Assembly: GCA_964370845.1 (NCBI GenBank)
Contig: CAYJLB010000057.1
Coordinates: 1 to 15,385 of the forward strand
Origin: CAYJLB01 sp964370845
GTDB lineage: Bacteria > Bacillota > Clostridia > Oscillospirales > Ruminococcaceae
Direction of reading: 5' to 3'
Length of the DNA: 15,385 nucleotides
The notes beneath the pieces were generated by a model. It saw only the letters and a program-made list of their open reading frames with translations. It was not told the origin of the DNA and made no database searches. Below, piece by piece: positions 7,997 through 15,385 of this stretch; within the stretch, counting starts at the first letter, position 1; every line of letters begins with the position of its first letter. Both the position numbers and the translations under genes were made by a program.

Positions 7997-10069
7997 ATGC
8001 AAAACAGAAATAAACTAAAACGTAGCACAACAGGATTTAAACAAAAACTAAAAATATCAATTATCTTGTACCTAATTTTATTGCTATTATTAATCTATAC
8101 AACCGCAATTTATCTAAGTTATATGGAGTTAAACAATATGGAAACTGGCGGTGTAAATGTACTACTTGAAGCAATGGGTTATCTATTTCACCTCGAAACA
8201 ATACAAAATATTACATTTAACCTGTTATTTATTGCAAGCAAAATGCAATTTCAAAATTTATGGTACATTCAATTGTTTGCAGTAATGATAATAATTCTAG
8301 TAATAACTTCAACAAAATCCTATAATGAATATAGAGGAACTGAACACGGGAGTGCTACTTGGGCAAGCAACTACGATGAAAAAGAATTTCTTGATAATAA
8401 AGGAATTCCAATAGGAACATCATTTTACGCAACTATAAGCAACAAAAAGAAAAAGTATTACGAATTACATAACTTAAATGAAGTTGTAATAGGTGGTTCG
8501 GGAGCAGGTAAATCATTTAGAAAAATCAAACCCGATATTATGCAAATGTATGGTTCGTATGTAGTTACCGACCCGAAAGGTGAACTCTACAGGGACACAG
8601 CAAAATTACTCAAAGAAAATGGATATATAATAAAAGTTCTAAATCTCATCGACATTAATTTGTCCAATACATATAACCCATTTGTTTATATGAAAGAGGA
8701 ACAAGATGTACTTTCCGTAGCAGATTTATTTATGAAAAATTCCGCAGGAGAGGGTGAACGTGAAGATTTTTGGATAGGTTCAGCACAAGATTTATTAGTA
8801 GCAATAATGCTTTATTTATGGAAAAGTGAGAGTGAAATGAAATCCTTTGGACGAGTTATAAGGCTTGTAAATTCAATTTCATATAAAGACGGAAAAATTG
8901 ATGAAATGTGCGAATTAGCAAGGTGTCTAAACAAACATAAAATAGAAAATCCAAATGATGCGTCCACAATAAATTGGAACAGTATGCAAGGTACTCCACA
9001 AGAAACAATGGGAAGCATTGCAAAAACACTTTCAACAAGGCTAAGACTTTGGGCGGTAGAGGACGTAGATGAACTTACCCTAAATGATGAAATGGATTTT
9101 GATAATGTAGGAGTGGAAAAGACCGCAATATTTTTAATTATCCCTCCTGCAAGACAAACGTATAAAGCGGTTGCAAATATTTTCTACTCACAACTTTTTG
9201 AAAGGTTAATGTATGTAGCAAATTTTAAGTTTAACGGAAGATTACCACTCCTTGTATCCTGCGAGTTAGACGAGTTTGCAAATATTGGGAAAATTCCTAA
9301 TTTTAATGAAACATTATCAGTAGTACGTTCCCATAACATTAGAATTTGTGTTGTTTTACAGGGAATTTCACAGTTAAAAGCATTATATGAAAAGACCTAT
9401 GAAAGTATTATTGGAAACTGCTCAATCTTCACATATCTTGGAACAAATGATATTGATACAAAAGAATATGTTGTAAAAAGATTAGGAAAAACAACAGTCC
9501 GAACGGATACACATTCATATAATCGTGGCTCTCACGGAGGAAGTTCAGAAAATGAAAGTTATAATGCAAGAGATTTGCTCACAGTAGATGAGCTAGGAAT
9601 TGCAATGCGTCCAAAAGGTGGGTCAAAAAAATACGGTGGAAATTGTATAGTTTTCGTTGATGAATTTAGACCATTTTTTCTACTAAAATTTGATACACTA
9701 ACCCACCCATTAATAGGAAAAGTTGGAAGTTCCTTTCCAAAAGATTTTCATAATAACACAGATTTAAAAATTGATTTTGGAAATATAAAAAGCGAAAGAA
9801 AAAGCAAATATTTAAAAATTCAAAAAGAAAATCAAGAAAAAAATTCAATCGACTTAGAAAAAGCTAAAAAACTGCAAATTCAACGTGAGAAAATAGAGCA
9901 AAATGAACTAGCCAACCTATTTGAAAGTCAAACTACAATTAATATCATAGAGGAAAGCATTAAACAAAATGAGTTGCAAAAGAATAATGAATTCTATGAC
10001 GAAATCAGTGAGGAAGATTTTGACAACGAATTTGACGATGATGTAAACCCTTTATTAAATGTTTTCTAA
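7997..10069 (+). CDS. virD4: VirD4/TraG-type conjugative coupling protein
   Basis: This is the type IV coupling protein, an inner-membrane hexameric ATPase that brings relaxase-bound DNA to the secretion channel. The start is the ATG at 7997, six bases after AAGGAGG (7984-7990); the GTG at 7991 touches the ribosome binding site and is too close. The product is 690 aa. Two N-terminal membrane helices lie at about 19-42 and 88-104, followed by the family motif EHGSATWA (116-123). Walker A is GGSGAGKS (166-173), followed by VVTDPKGELY. Walker B is LLVSCELDEFANIG with D425-E426. The segment VVLQGISQLKALYEK after it is typical of VirD4/TraG. The C-terminal part is charged and ends in an acidic tail (DEISEEDFDNEFDDD), which may contact the relaxase or accessory proteins (inference). 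All catalytic residues are intact. The next gene starts 21 bases later. Confidence 0.95.
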   Translation: MQNRNKLKRSTTGFKQKLKISIILYLILLLLLIYTTAIYLSYMELNNMETGGVNVLLEAMGYLFHLETIQNITFNLLFIASKMQFQNLWYIQLFAVMIIILVITSTKSYNEYRGTEHGSATWASNYDEKEFLDNKGIPIGTSFYATISNKKKKYYELHNLNEVVIGGSGAGKSFRKIKPDIMQMYGSYVVTDPKGELYRDTAKLLKENGYIIKVLNLIDINLSNTYNPFVYMKEEQDVLSVADLFMKNSAGEGEREDFWIGSAQDLLVAIMLYLWKSESEMKSFGRVIRLVNSISYKDGKIDEMCELARCLNKHKIENPNDASTINWNSMQGTPQETMGSIAKTLSTRLRLWAVEDVDELTLNDEMDFDNVGVEKTAIFLIIPPARQTYKAVANIFYSQLFERLMYVANFKFNGRLPLLVSCELDEFANIGKIPNFNETLSVVRSHNIRICVVLQGISQLKALYEKTYESIIGNCSIFTYLGTNDIDTKEYVVKRLGKTTVRTDTHSYNRGSHGGSSENESYNARDLLTVDELGIAMRPKGGSKKYGGNCIVFVDEFRPFFLLKFDTLTHPLIGKVGSSFPKDFHNNTDLKIDFGNIKSERKSKYLKIQKENQEKNSIDLEKAKKLQIQREKIEQNELANLFESQTTINIIEESIKQNELQKNNEFYDEISEEDFDNEFDDDVNPLLNVF

Positions 10070-10090
10070 AGGAAAGGAGTGAACGCACAT

Positions 10091-10730
10091 ATGGAAGAAT
10101 ATTTAGACGAAATACCAAAATTACAAAGAGAATTAACCGATGTAATAAAAGGAATTCAAACATTATCTTCATCAATATTCAGCAATTCCAATGCACTAAC
10201 AAATGAAAAAATTACATCAGATGTAATTAACTTAAAAAGCGAACAACCTTTTATATTCACTGGACAAATTACCGACTTATCATATTTTCAATATAGCAAA
10301 ACTATGCCAATAGAAGCAATTGCAAATATTGAAAATGATAAATTACGCCAAACAGTGAAAGAAACTCTTGAAACCTGTTCAAAAGAAAATTTAATTACAA
10401 TAGACAACGACAAAGGTATTATCAAAATTACTAAGAAAGGAGAAAATTACATAGGTCAAAATTCATTTGTCAATGAAGCAAAATCGCATCAAAAGCAAGC
10501 TCTAATGTCAAAGATTACTAATCTAAATTCAAGTAATTTAANNNNNNNNNNNNNNNNNNNNNNNNNNNNNNNNNNNNNNNNNNNNNNNNNNNNNNNNNNN
10601 NNNNNNNNNNNNNNNNNNNNNNNNNNNNNNNNNNNNNNNNNCAAGTAATTTAACTGCAGGAGTAGCCAATAAAGCAATTCCTGTTGTAGGAGCAGTTTCC
10701 GAAGTTGGCAAAGCAGTTATGAAAAAGTAA
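10091..10730 (+). CDS. Hypothetical protein with possible winged-helix segment, interrupted by an N run
   Basis: The gene lies between virD4 and the pilin gene. The ribosome binding site GGAAAGGAG (10070-10078) is directly against a GTG at 10079, so the ATG at 10091 is the more likely start. After collapsing the 12-base overlap at the N run the product is 175 aa and ends at the TAA 10728-10730. Residues 1-30 form an amphipathic helix. Residues 72-121 (PIEAIANI...LITID...GIIKITKKGENYI) have the helix-helix-strand-turn-strand look of a winged helix, with the Gly-rich turn as wing. The C-terminus (AGVANKAIPVVGAVSEVGKAVMKK, residues 152-175) is Ala/Val-rich and might touch the membrane. No signal peptide. 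I do not recognise a family. A DNA-binding or accessory role in transfer is possible, but the winged-helix reading is weak. Confidence 0.72.
10542..10641. other. One-hundred-N assembly gap that appears to hold no missing sequence
   Basis: The bases before the gap end in CAAGTAATTTAA (10530-10541) and the bases after it begin with the same CAAGTAATTTAA (10642-10653). Merging the two copies gives NLNSSNL-TAGVANKAIP in one frame through to the stop at 10730. The run of exactly 100 Ns is a conventional scaffold filler. A real 12-base direct repeat flanking missing DNA cannot be excluded. Confidence 0.85.
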
Positions 10731-10772
10731 GTAAAAAATTTAAAACACAAATTAGAAAGGAATTGATTTTTA

Positions 10773-11084
10773 ATGAAAAAAACAACTAAAAAAATAGTAA
10801 TTCTAACGGCAATGTCTTTAATGGCAATACTAAATGCAACAGTAGTAAATGCAGCAGCTGCAAGTCCTCCGGGTGTAGATACAACAGCACTTGACTCACT
10901 TGTTACAATAGTTTTTTGGGTAGTAAGAATAGGAATTATTGCAGTAGGAGCAATCCCCGGTACAGTAAAAATTGTACAAGGTCAAGCCGATGAAAACCCT
11001 CGTGATAGAAACGCAGGAATTGCTTCATTAGTAGTGGCAGGAGTTGTTTTCGCATCAACTTTTGCAATAGAAGCACTAATCTAA
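10773..11084 (+). CDS. Maff2 / VirB2-like pilin-type membrane protein
   Basis: The product is 103 aa. AGAAAGG (10754-10760) precedes the ATG at 10773. An N-terminal signal peptide (KK-TTKK then a hydrophobic core at 8-22) ends near VVNAAAA (residues 24-30). Two membrane helices follow, at about 41-61 and 84-101, separated by a polar loop QGQADENPRDRNAGIAS. This signal-peptide, two-helix, short-loop plan is that of VirB2/TrbC pilins, and the loop with NP...G before the second helix resembles the Maff2 family found at this place in Firmicutes ICEs. The likely role is a small, abundant subunit of the transfer channel or a pilus-like surface structure. A strong hairpin follows the gene, which could raise its transcript level above that of the genes behind it. 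Confidence 0.82.
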   Translation: MKKTTKKIVILTAMSLMAILNATVVNAAAASPPGVDTTALDSLVTIVFWVVRIGIIAVGAIPGTVKIVQGQADENPRDRNAGIASLVVAGVVFASTFAIEALI

Positions 11085-11094
11085 GACAAAAGAA

Positions 11095-11139
11095 AAAGAG
11101 AGTATGACAAATATATTTTTTGTCGCACTCTCTTTCTTT
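11095..11139 (+). terminator. Hairpin with T-rich tail after the pilin gene (partial terminator or processing site)
   Basis: AAAGAGAGT (11095-11103) pairs with ACTCTCTTT (11127-11135), and the inner GACAAA pairs with TTTGTC (11119-11124), with one A/C mismatch and a G-T wobble between the two stems. The 3' side runs into TTTCTTT (11133-11139). The ribosome binding site of virB6, AAAGGAG (11140-11146), follows at once, so complete termination would silence virB6, prgI and virB4. Partial termination or an mRNA-stabilising 3' end for the pilin message fits better. Confidence 0.7.
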
Positions 11140-11156
11140 AAAGGAGTTGTTAGATT

Positions 11157-12185
11157 ATGAAAAAAATTGTTTTTATTTTAATGATAGTATTTGCTGTCTT
11201 TCTTTCAGTAAGCCTATCAGTAAGTGCAACATTAGTAGATAACAATGTAAATGACGGCGGTAGTAACAGCGGAAATAATAGTCAAGGTGGCGGTTATTAT
11301 CCCGATGATGCAAAACTAGAATTGGAAGATGAAGATTTGAATTTTATAATAGAAACAATAGACATTCTATTTGATGTAGTTGATTTTACTTGGATAAATA
11401 TCGGCTATAATATTCAAGATTTTTCATACCTGCCTGCAACAGGCAATTCAAGTTCATTTACAGCTACAATTGACATTTTTGGAACAGCATTAAATTATTC
11501 AAATATTTTCAAGCTAGTCGGCTATACAATTTCATTATTATTCATTGGACTGAATTTTATTACAATAATTTCTAAATATGAGCTTATGACATTTAAAGGT
11601 GGAGCAAGTATTGTAATGAGAGTAATTTTCGCAAAAGTGTTTGTTGATTTAAGCTATGAAATATGCGAATTTATATTGATATTTAACGATAATATTGTTA
11701 GTGCAATAATAGACCAATCTAGAACTTTAGCATTCACTTGGCCCGATATTGACACTTCTTTTTCAGGGTTGTGGATTATCGGTCCAATAATAGACTTTTT
11801 TAATATTTTGATTTCTCGTACTCCATTATTATTATTTGCAGGAGTTTTATTAATTACTGGAGCAATTATAGCAATAAAATTAATGATAAGAATGATTGAA
11901 CTAGCAATTATGGTAACTGTATCACCTGCATTTTTTGCTTGCCTATCAGGTGGTGAAGCAACCTCACGCTATTTTAGGAATTTCATCGTTACTTTTGCAA
12001 GTGTAGTTTTTGAAACTCTATTTATGGCAATTGTTTATGTAATATGTATGGGTTGGTGGCAAAATGTTACAAGCACCACTTATATGGATTGGTTAGTAAA
12101 TAGCATACCTAACTTAGGTTTAGCAATTGTAATGTGCATTATGATGGTAAAACCTCCACGAATACTAAAAAACCTAATAGCATAA
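11157..12185 (+). CDS. virB6: VirB6/TrbL-like polytopic membrane protein of the transfer channel
   Basis: The product is 342 aa, with the ATG at 11157 ten bases after AAAGGAG. Residues 1-24 are a signal peptide (hydrophobic core IVFILMIVFAVFLSV, then SVSA). A Gly/Asn/Ser-rich flexible stretch (about 28-47) and an acidic segment come next. Hydrophobic helices follow at about 118-138, 151-176, 204-219, 223-245, 247-262, 278-299 and 317-331. The segment MVTVSPAFFACLSGGEATSR (252-271) followed by YFRNF corresponds to the conserved cytoplasmic-side region of VirB6/TrbL proteins. Such proteins form the inner-membrane part of the DNA channel in type IV secretion. The gene lies between pilin and PrgI, the usual order in Tn1549-like elements. 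It ends 20 bases before prgI. The family assignment rests on topology and neighbours as much as on motif. Confidence 0.85.
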   Translation: MKKIVFILMIVFAVFLSVSLSVSATLVDNNVNDGGSNSGNNSQGGGYYPDDAKLELEDEDLNFIIETIDILFDVVDFTWINIGYNIQDFSYLPATGNSSSFTATIDIFGTALNYSNIFKLVGYTISLLFIGLNFITIISKYELMTFKGGASIVMRVIFAKVFVDLSYEICEFILIFNDNIVSAIIDQSRTLAFTWPDIDTSFSGLWIIGPIIDFFNILISRTPLLLFAGVLLITGAIIAIKLMIRMIELAIMVTVSPAFFACLSGGEATSRYFRNFIVTFASVVFETLFMAIVYVICMGWWQNVTSTTYMDWLVNSIPNLGLAIVMCIMMVKPPRILKNLIA

Positions 12186-12205
12186 AACAAGAAAGGATTT
12201 TTATA

Positions 12206-12523
12206 ATGATTAAAGTAAAAGTTACAAAAAATATAATTCGTGACGGAACACTATTTTTAAACCTCACACTTAAGCAAATACTTTCTGCTATATTTGCATT
12301 GCTAATTGCTCTAGGAACATATTTTTTCCTTGCTAGATATAAGATTGATAACGATTTAATAATGTTTTTGTTATTCTTAGAAATTGCAATAATTTTAGGT
12401 TTTGGAGTAATTCAAATACAAGGAATGTCATTATTCAAAGTATTAATTCTATCATTTAAGCCAATAGATAAACGTCCATATCATAGGAAAGGTGTGTTTG
12501 ACAATGTGGAAAAACAAAAGTAA
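12206..12523 (+). CDS. prgI: PrgI family protein
   Basis: The product is 105 aa. The ATG at 12206 follows AGAAAGGA (12190-12197), which fixes the start; the frame stays open further upstream into virB6 but without an initiation signal. Residues 1-21 (KVTKNIIRDG...FLNLTLKQ) match the N-terminal pattern of PrgI proteins, small membrane proteins encoded directly upstream of VirB4 in Gram-positive conjugation systems. Two membrane helices lie at about 22-43 and 51-70, with the short basic loop ARYKIDND between them. The basic C-terminus contains KPIDKRPYHRKG. The role is inferred to be a VirB3-like partner that links the VirB4 ATPase to the membrane. Its last 20 bases overlap the start of virB4, so the two are probably translationally coupled. 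Confidence 0.88.
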   Translation: MIKVKVTKNIIRDGTLFLNLTLKQILSAIFALLIALGTYFFLARYKIDNDLIMFLLFLEIAIILGFGVIQIQGMSLFKVLILSFKPIDKRPYHRKGVFDNVEKQK

Positions 12524-14912
12524 AGAACGAGAAAATAACAATAAAAGATTATTTTTTTCAAGGACAATGAAACTACCTAAAACAGCACAAGATACAATTC
12601 CATTTATTGAAGCATATGACAACGGACTTTTCTTAGTGAAAGAGAACACATATACATTAATTTTTGCATTTGAAAATATAGATTACTCTTTACTAAGAGA
12701 AGCCGAACAGGAAGAAAAATATATGCAATATAAAAAGTTGTTAAACGCACTTCCACCTGATGTGAGTTTCCAAGAATTTGTAATGAACTCAACTTCAAAT
12801 TCAGCAAAACTAGAAAAAGTATTAATTCCAAAAAACAAAAAATTTGGAGAACTCCATAACGATTATTGTAAAATTCAAAAAGGATATATAAGCAAATCGG
12901 AAATATCCTCAGCAGAAAAAATTATGCTAGTAGCAATGTCATATAAGCCAATAAATCGAACCGACAATGTAAATGTATTATTCAAATATTATAGGGAGTT
13001 ACAAAACTACTATACACAATTAGGGAGTGATACAAAACAGTGCCTACCCGAAGATGTATTTAAAATACTTTACGAGTTTTACCACCCATTTGATGATACA
13101 GAATTTTTGTTACCAAAGAAAATCTACTCAAGAGGTGGAAGAATTAAAGATTATATAGCCCCCGACGGATTTACATTTAAACCTAAAGAAATTGAAATAG
13201 GCTATGCCTTTACAAGAGTTTTATATGTCAAATATTATGACCGTGAATTAGAAGACACTTTTATAACAGATTTGCTAGATAATAACCATAAAATCACTGT
13301 ATCAAAGCAAATAAAAAGAATTGATAAAAGAGAAGCATTAGAAAAACTCCGTAAAGAAATTTTCAATGTTCAAGAGCAAATTCAAAAGCGAAAAGAAAAA
13401 AATCATAAGTCGGGAACAGATTTTATCCCTTTCCGATATATAGAAAAAATCAAAGAGCTTGAAGATTTGCAAAATCAGCTAAGTGGAAGTAACTGCGAAC
13501 TATTTTCTATAGGAGTTCTCATTTCAATTTCTGCTCCAACAAAAGATGAACTAGAGGAAATTACAAAAACTATACTAGGAAAAGCGACAAAAAACCAAGT
13601 AAAACTAGGTATCCTTTTAAGACAGCAAGAAAAAGGATTAAACACAATGCTCCCCTTTGCAGTAAACAGTTTTGATACACTTACAGGTAATTCAATCAAC
13701 ACCTATTTATTATCTGATGCAAGCGGAATTCTACTCCCATTTAGTTCAAGAGCATATTTTAGTGATACAGGAATTAACTACGGAATAAATCAAGTTACAA
13801 ATGCATTAATCGTCCTTGATAGAACTGAAGAAATGAATGCAAATGGTTTTATTTTAGGTGCTTCGGGTTCGGGTAAATCGATGTTTACTAAGTCGGAAAT
13901 TGTAGATGTTTTAATGCGTTATCCTGAAGATGAAGTAATCGTTATAGACCCTGAAAATGAGTATTTGCCCCTTGTACAACAATATGATGGAGAAATACTA
14001 AAACTATCCCCTGACAGTGTCACAAAAATTAATATTTTTGATACAGATATAACCTATACCGACGAGGGTACAAATGCAATTTCAATGAAAGCAGAATTTA
14101 TGATGACAGTAGTTGAAACAGCGAAAGGACAAAAACTCACTTCATCAGAAAAATCAGTAATTGATAGATGTGTAAAAGAAGTATATAAACCTTTTATCGA
14201 TAGTAAAGGTGATAAAACAAAACTTCCCACACTAATAACATTTTATGATGAACTAATGGCGCAATCGGACATCGAAGCAAAGGACATTGCAAGATATATC
14301 GAACTATATGCAATGGGTTCATTTAACAGCTTTGCAAGCCAAACAAATATAGAGATTAACAAAAAATTCTTAGTAATCGATATATTTGAAATGGGTGACC
14401 AATTGCGTATAGTAGGACTTCAAGTAATACTTGAGTATTTATGGCAACGTGTAATTGAAAACAAGAAAAAAGGTATTAGAACGTGGGTGTGGGTAGATGA
14501 ATTTTCCATAATGTTTAACGATAGCGACAATAAGGAAACATCAAAATCGGGCGATTTCTTTGCAAAAGTATATAAACGTATCCGTAAACACGGTGGAGTA
14601 GCTACAGGAATAACACAAAATATCACCGAAGTATTAAATTCAAAACAAGCACAAACAATGCTGTCTAATAGTGAATTTGTAATAATGCTTCAGCAAAAGA
14701 AAAACGATTTAGAAAAGCTAGTAAATTTATTTGAACTCTCCCCCTCTCAAACTAATTTTCTAAAAACTGGTGAAAAAGGTGCAGGACTAATAATTTGCGG
14801 TAAAAAAGTAATTCCATTTGCAAAACCAATTCCCAAAGATTCTTTGCAATATAAAATCTTCTCTACTAATTTTAAAGAGAAAAAGAAAATGTTGTTTAGT
14901 ACTGTTGATTGA
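12504..14912 (+). CDS. virB4: VirB4/TraE-type conjugation ATPase
   Basis: This is the main energy-supplying ATPase of the type IV secretion channel. The start is the ATG at 12504 behind AGGAAAGG (12485-12492); the GTG at 12492 overlaps that site and is rejected. The product is 802 aa, the usual size. The N-terminal half (about 20-430) is the VirB4 N-terminal domain, with a coiled-coil-like stretch near 275-325 (REALEKLRKEIFNVQEQIQKRKEK, split over the heptads). Walker A is GASGSGKS (452-459), followed by VIVIDPENEYLPL. Walker B is WVWVDEFS with D665-E666. The C-terminus has the typical RIRKHGG...GITQNI, MLSNSEFVIMLQQKK and GAGLIICGKKVIPF segments. All catalytic residues are intact. It overlaps prgI by 20 bases, and its stop codon overlaps the -35 box of the promoter for the next gene. 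Confidence 0.95.
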   Translation: MWKNKSKERENNNKRLFFSRTMKLPKTAQDTIPFIEAYDNGLFLVKENTYTLIFAFENIDYSLLREAEQEEKYMQYKKLLNALPPDVSFQEFVMNSTSNSAKLEKVLIPKNKKFGELHNDYCKIQKGYISKSEISSAEKIMLVAMSYKPINRTDNVNVLFKYYRELQNYYTQLGSDTKQCLPEDVFKILYEFYHPFDDTEFLLPKKIYSRGGRIKDYIAPDGFTFKPKEIEIGYAFTRVLYVKYYDRELEDTFITDLLDNNHKITVSKQIKRIDKREALEKLRKEIFNVQEQIQKRKEKNHKSGTDFIPFRYIEKIKELEDLQNQLSGSNCELFSIGVLISISAPTKDELEEITKTILGKATKNQVKLGILLRQQEKGLNTMLPFAVNSFDTLTGNSINTYLLSDASGILLPFSSRAYFSDTGINYGINQVTNALIVLDRTEEMNANGFILGASGSGKSMFTKSEIVDVLMRYPEDEVIVIDPENEYLPLVQQYDGEILKLSPDSVTKINIFDTDITYTDEGTNAISMKAEFMMTVVETAKGQKLTSSEKSVIDRCVKEVYKPFIDSKGDKTKLPTLITFYDELMAQSDIEAKDIARYIELYAMGSFNSFASQTNIEINKKFLVIDIFEMGDQLRIVGLQVILEYLWQRVIENKKKGIRTWVWVDEFSIMFNDSDNKETSKSGDFFAKVYKRIRKHGGVATGITQNITEVLNSKQAQTMLSNSEFVIMLQQKKNDLEKLVNLFELSPSQTNFLKTGEKGAGLIICGKKVIPFAKPIPKDSLQYKIFSTNFKEKKKMLFSTVD

Positions 14913-14937
14913 CTTATATGTATTGTTGCAGTATAAT
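14909..14937 (+). promoter_or_regulatory. Strong promoter at the virB4 3' end, driving the methyltransferase gene
   Basis: TTGACT (14909-14914, five of six) and TATAAT (14932-14937, perfect) are separated by exactly 17 bases, a near-consensus sigma-A promoter. The -35 box overlaps the virB4 stop codon TGA (14910-14912). The start would be near 14944, giving a leader of about 140 bases. Unlike the operon promoters it carries no palindrome, so it looks constitutive. Confidence 0.8.
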
Positions 14938-14943
14938 ACATTT

Positions 14944-15085
14944 AATAAAGCCACATTTGAATGATGTGAGATTATTTATATTCGGCGAGCCGCCGACCCC
15001 AATTCACGTTTTTCTTTTGTGAATTAGGAAAGGTTTGCGTCCGCTGTTTTTCAACAGTGAGGATTTATATAATTGGAGGTAAATT
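14944..15085 (+). promoter_or_regulatory. Structured 5' leader of the methyltransferase gene
   Basis: Four inverted repeats stand in a row: CACAT/ATGTG (14952-14956 with 14964-14968), CGGCG/CGCCG (14983-14987 with 14991-14995, loop AGC), AATTCAC/GTGAATT (15001-15007 with 15019-15025) and a 7-bp stem CGCTGTT/AACAGTG (15042-15048 with 15053-15059, one G-T pair, loop TTTC). A G+C-rich block at 14983-15000 stands out against the A+T-rich surroundings. No hairpin is followed by a clear T run, so a simple terminator is not evident. The leader ends in GGAGG (15075-15079) before the ATG. The only upstream ATG codons give a two-codon reading frame without a ribosome binding site. It may be a regulatory leader, a small RNA, or the edge of an inserted cargo module. 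Confidence 0.55.
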
Positions 15086-15385
15086 ATGAACGAAAACAAA
15101 TTTGACAAAATGGGTGAGATATACAAAAAATTTAGACCGAATTATCCTGAGAAATTTATTAATTATTTGTATTCTGATGTTGGAATTAACTCTGAAAGTA
15201 GAATAGCCGATATAGGCTCTGGAACAGGTATTCTTACAAAGCAATTACTTGAACAAGGGAGTTTAGTCTTTGCAGTTGAGCCAAATGATGACATGAGAAA
15301 AGTTGCAATAAATGAGTTATCGAGCTATCCCAATTTCATTTGTGTAAATGGTTCTGCAGAAAATACATTGTTGGAAAATAATAGT
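15086..15385 (+). CDS. Class I SAM-dependent methyltransferase, 3' end outside the window
   Basis: The ATG at 15086 follows TTGGAGGT (15073-15080) and the first 100 codons are open to the window edge. The N-terminus MGEIYKKFRPNYPEKF (9-24) has the Y-x-x-x-RP-x-YP pattern common in small-molecule-type class I methyltransferases. Motif I is ADIGSGTGILTKQL (41-54), which binds SAM, and the acidic residue after strand 2 is in FAVEPNDDM (62-70, E65). Key SAM-binding residues are present; the catalytic and substrate-binding half is not visible. It has its own promoter and a structured leader and comes after the last transfer gene, so it is probably cargo rather than part of the secretion machine. 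Related methyltransferases occur, from memory, in accessory resistance modules of Gram-positive bacteria, but substrate and benefit cannot be told here. Confidence 0.88.
   Translation, partial: MNENKFDKMGEIYKKFRPNYPEKFINYLYSDVGINSESRIADIGSGTGILTKQLLEQGSLVFAVEPNDDMRKVAINELSSYPNFICVNGSAENTLLENNS

Larger units (their letters stand above)
1..15385 (+). mobile_element. Interior of an integrative and conjugative element (Tn1549/clostridial CTn type)
   Basis: The gene order SNF2 helicase/methylase with TnpV, VirD4, Maff2 pilin-like protein, VirB6, PrgI, VirB4, followed by a cargo-type methyltransferase, is that of the transfer region of Tn1549-like ICEs of Bacillota. Each of these assignments rests on motifs visible in the proteins. 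No relaxase, integrase, excisionase, origin of transfer or attachment site is visible, so both ends of the element lie outside the window. The element type is inferred from general knowledge of these families and not from an alignment. Confidence 0.88.

Noticed and set aside
10530..10653. A 12-base direct repeat as target-site duplication of an unsequenced insertion
   Set aside because: The two copies merge into one intact reading frame and the filler is exactly 100 Ns, so an assembly overlap is simpler, though not proven.
1..15385. CRISPR array, tRNA or rRNA genes
   Set aside because: No regularly spaced repeats, cloverleaf or rRNA-like sequence was seen anywhere in the window.

Overview
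The window is the conjugation core of an integrative and conjugative element (ICE) from a low-G+C Bacillota (Firmicutes) bacterium. The DNA is very A+T-rich, ribosome binding sites are of the AGAAAGGA/AAGGAGG type, and every gene I accept lies on the + strand. The set of a giant SNF2 helicase/N6-methylase, TnpV, VirD4, a Maff2 pilin-like protein, VirB6, PrgI and VirB4 matches the Tn1549/clostridial CTn type of element. The host genus cannot be read from the sequence; a Clostridia/Tissierellia-like anaerobe is a guess.

Layout. (1) 3-557 is the 3' end of an unrecognised gene cut by the window edge. (2) 592-7324 is one very large gene: ArdC/LtrC-like N-terminus, N6-adenine methylase fold, then an SNF2/DEAH helicase. 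A complete tnpV gene (1343-1687) is nested inside it in another frame, with its own good ribosome binding site. (3) 7325-7496 is a control region with two copies of a palindrome, each centred on a consensus -10 box. (4) 7497-14912 is a tightly packed transfer operon: a 161-aa protein with a Ca-binding-like Asp motif, VirD4 coupling protein, a 175-aa unknown protein, Maff2/VirB2-like pilin, a hairpin terminator or attenuator, VirB6, PrgI and VirB4. (5) A near-consensus promoter overlapping the virB4 stop codon drives a leader with several hairpins and then the first 100 codons of a class I SAM methyltransferase, probably cargo.

How the parts work together. VirD4 would pass the relaxase-bound single strand to a channel made of VirB6, PrgI and the VirB4 ATPase, with the Maff2 protein as pilin-like subunit. 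The helicase/methylase probably processes or protects the transferred DNA. The relaxase, integrase, attachment sites and peptidoglycan hydrolase are not in the window.

Assembly note. Both N runs (7071-7080 and 10542-10641) look like scaffold placeholders rather than missing sequence. The flanking ends overlap by 3 and 12 bases, and joining them restores a single reading frame in each interrupted gene. The most interesting signals are the overprinted tnpV, the twin operator-promoters, and the structured leader of the cargo gene.
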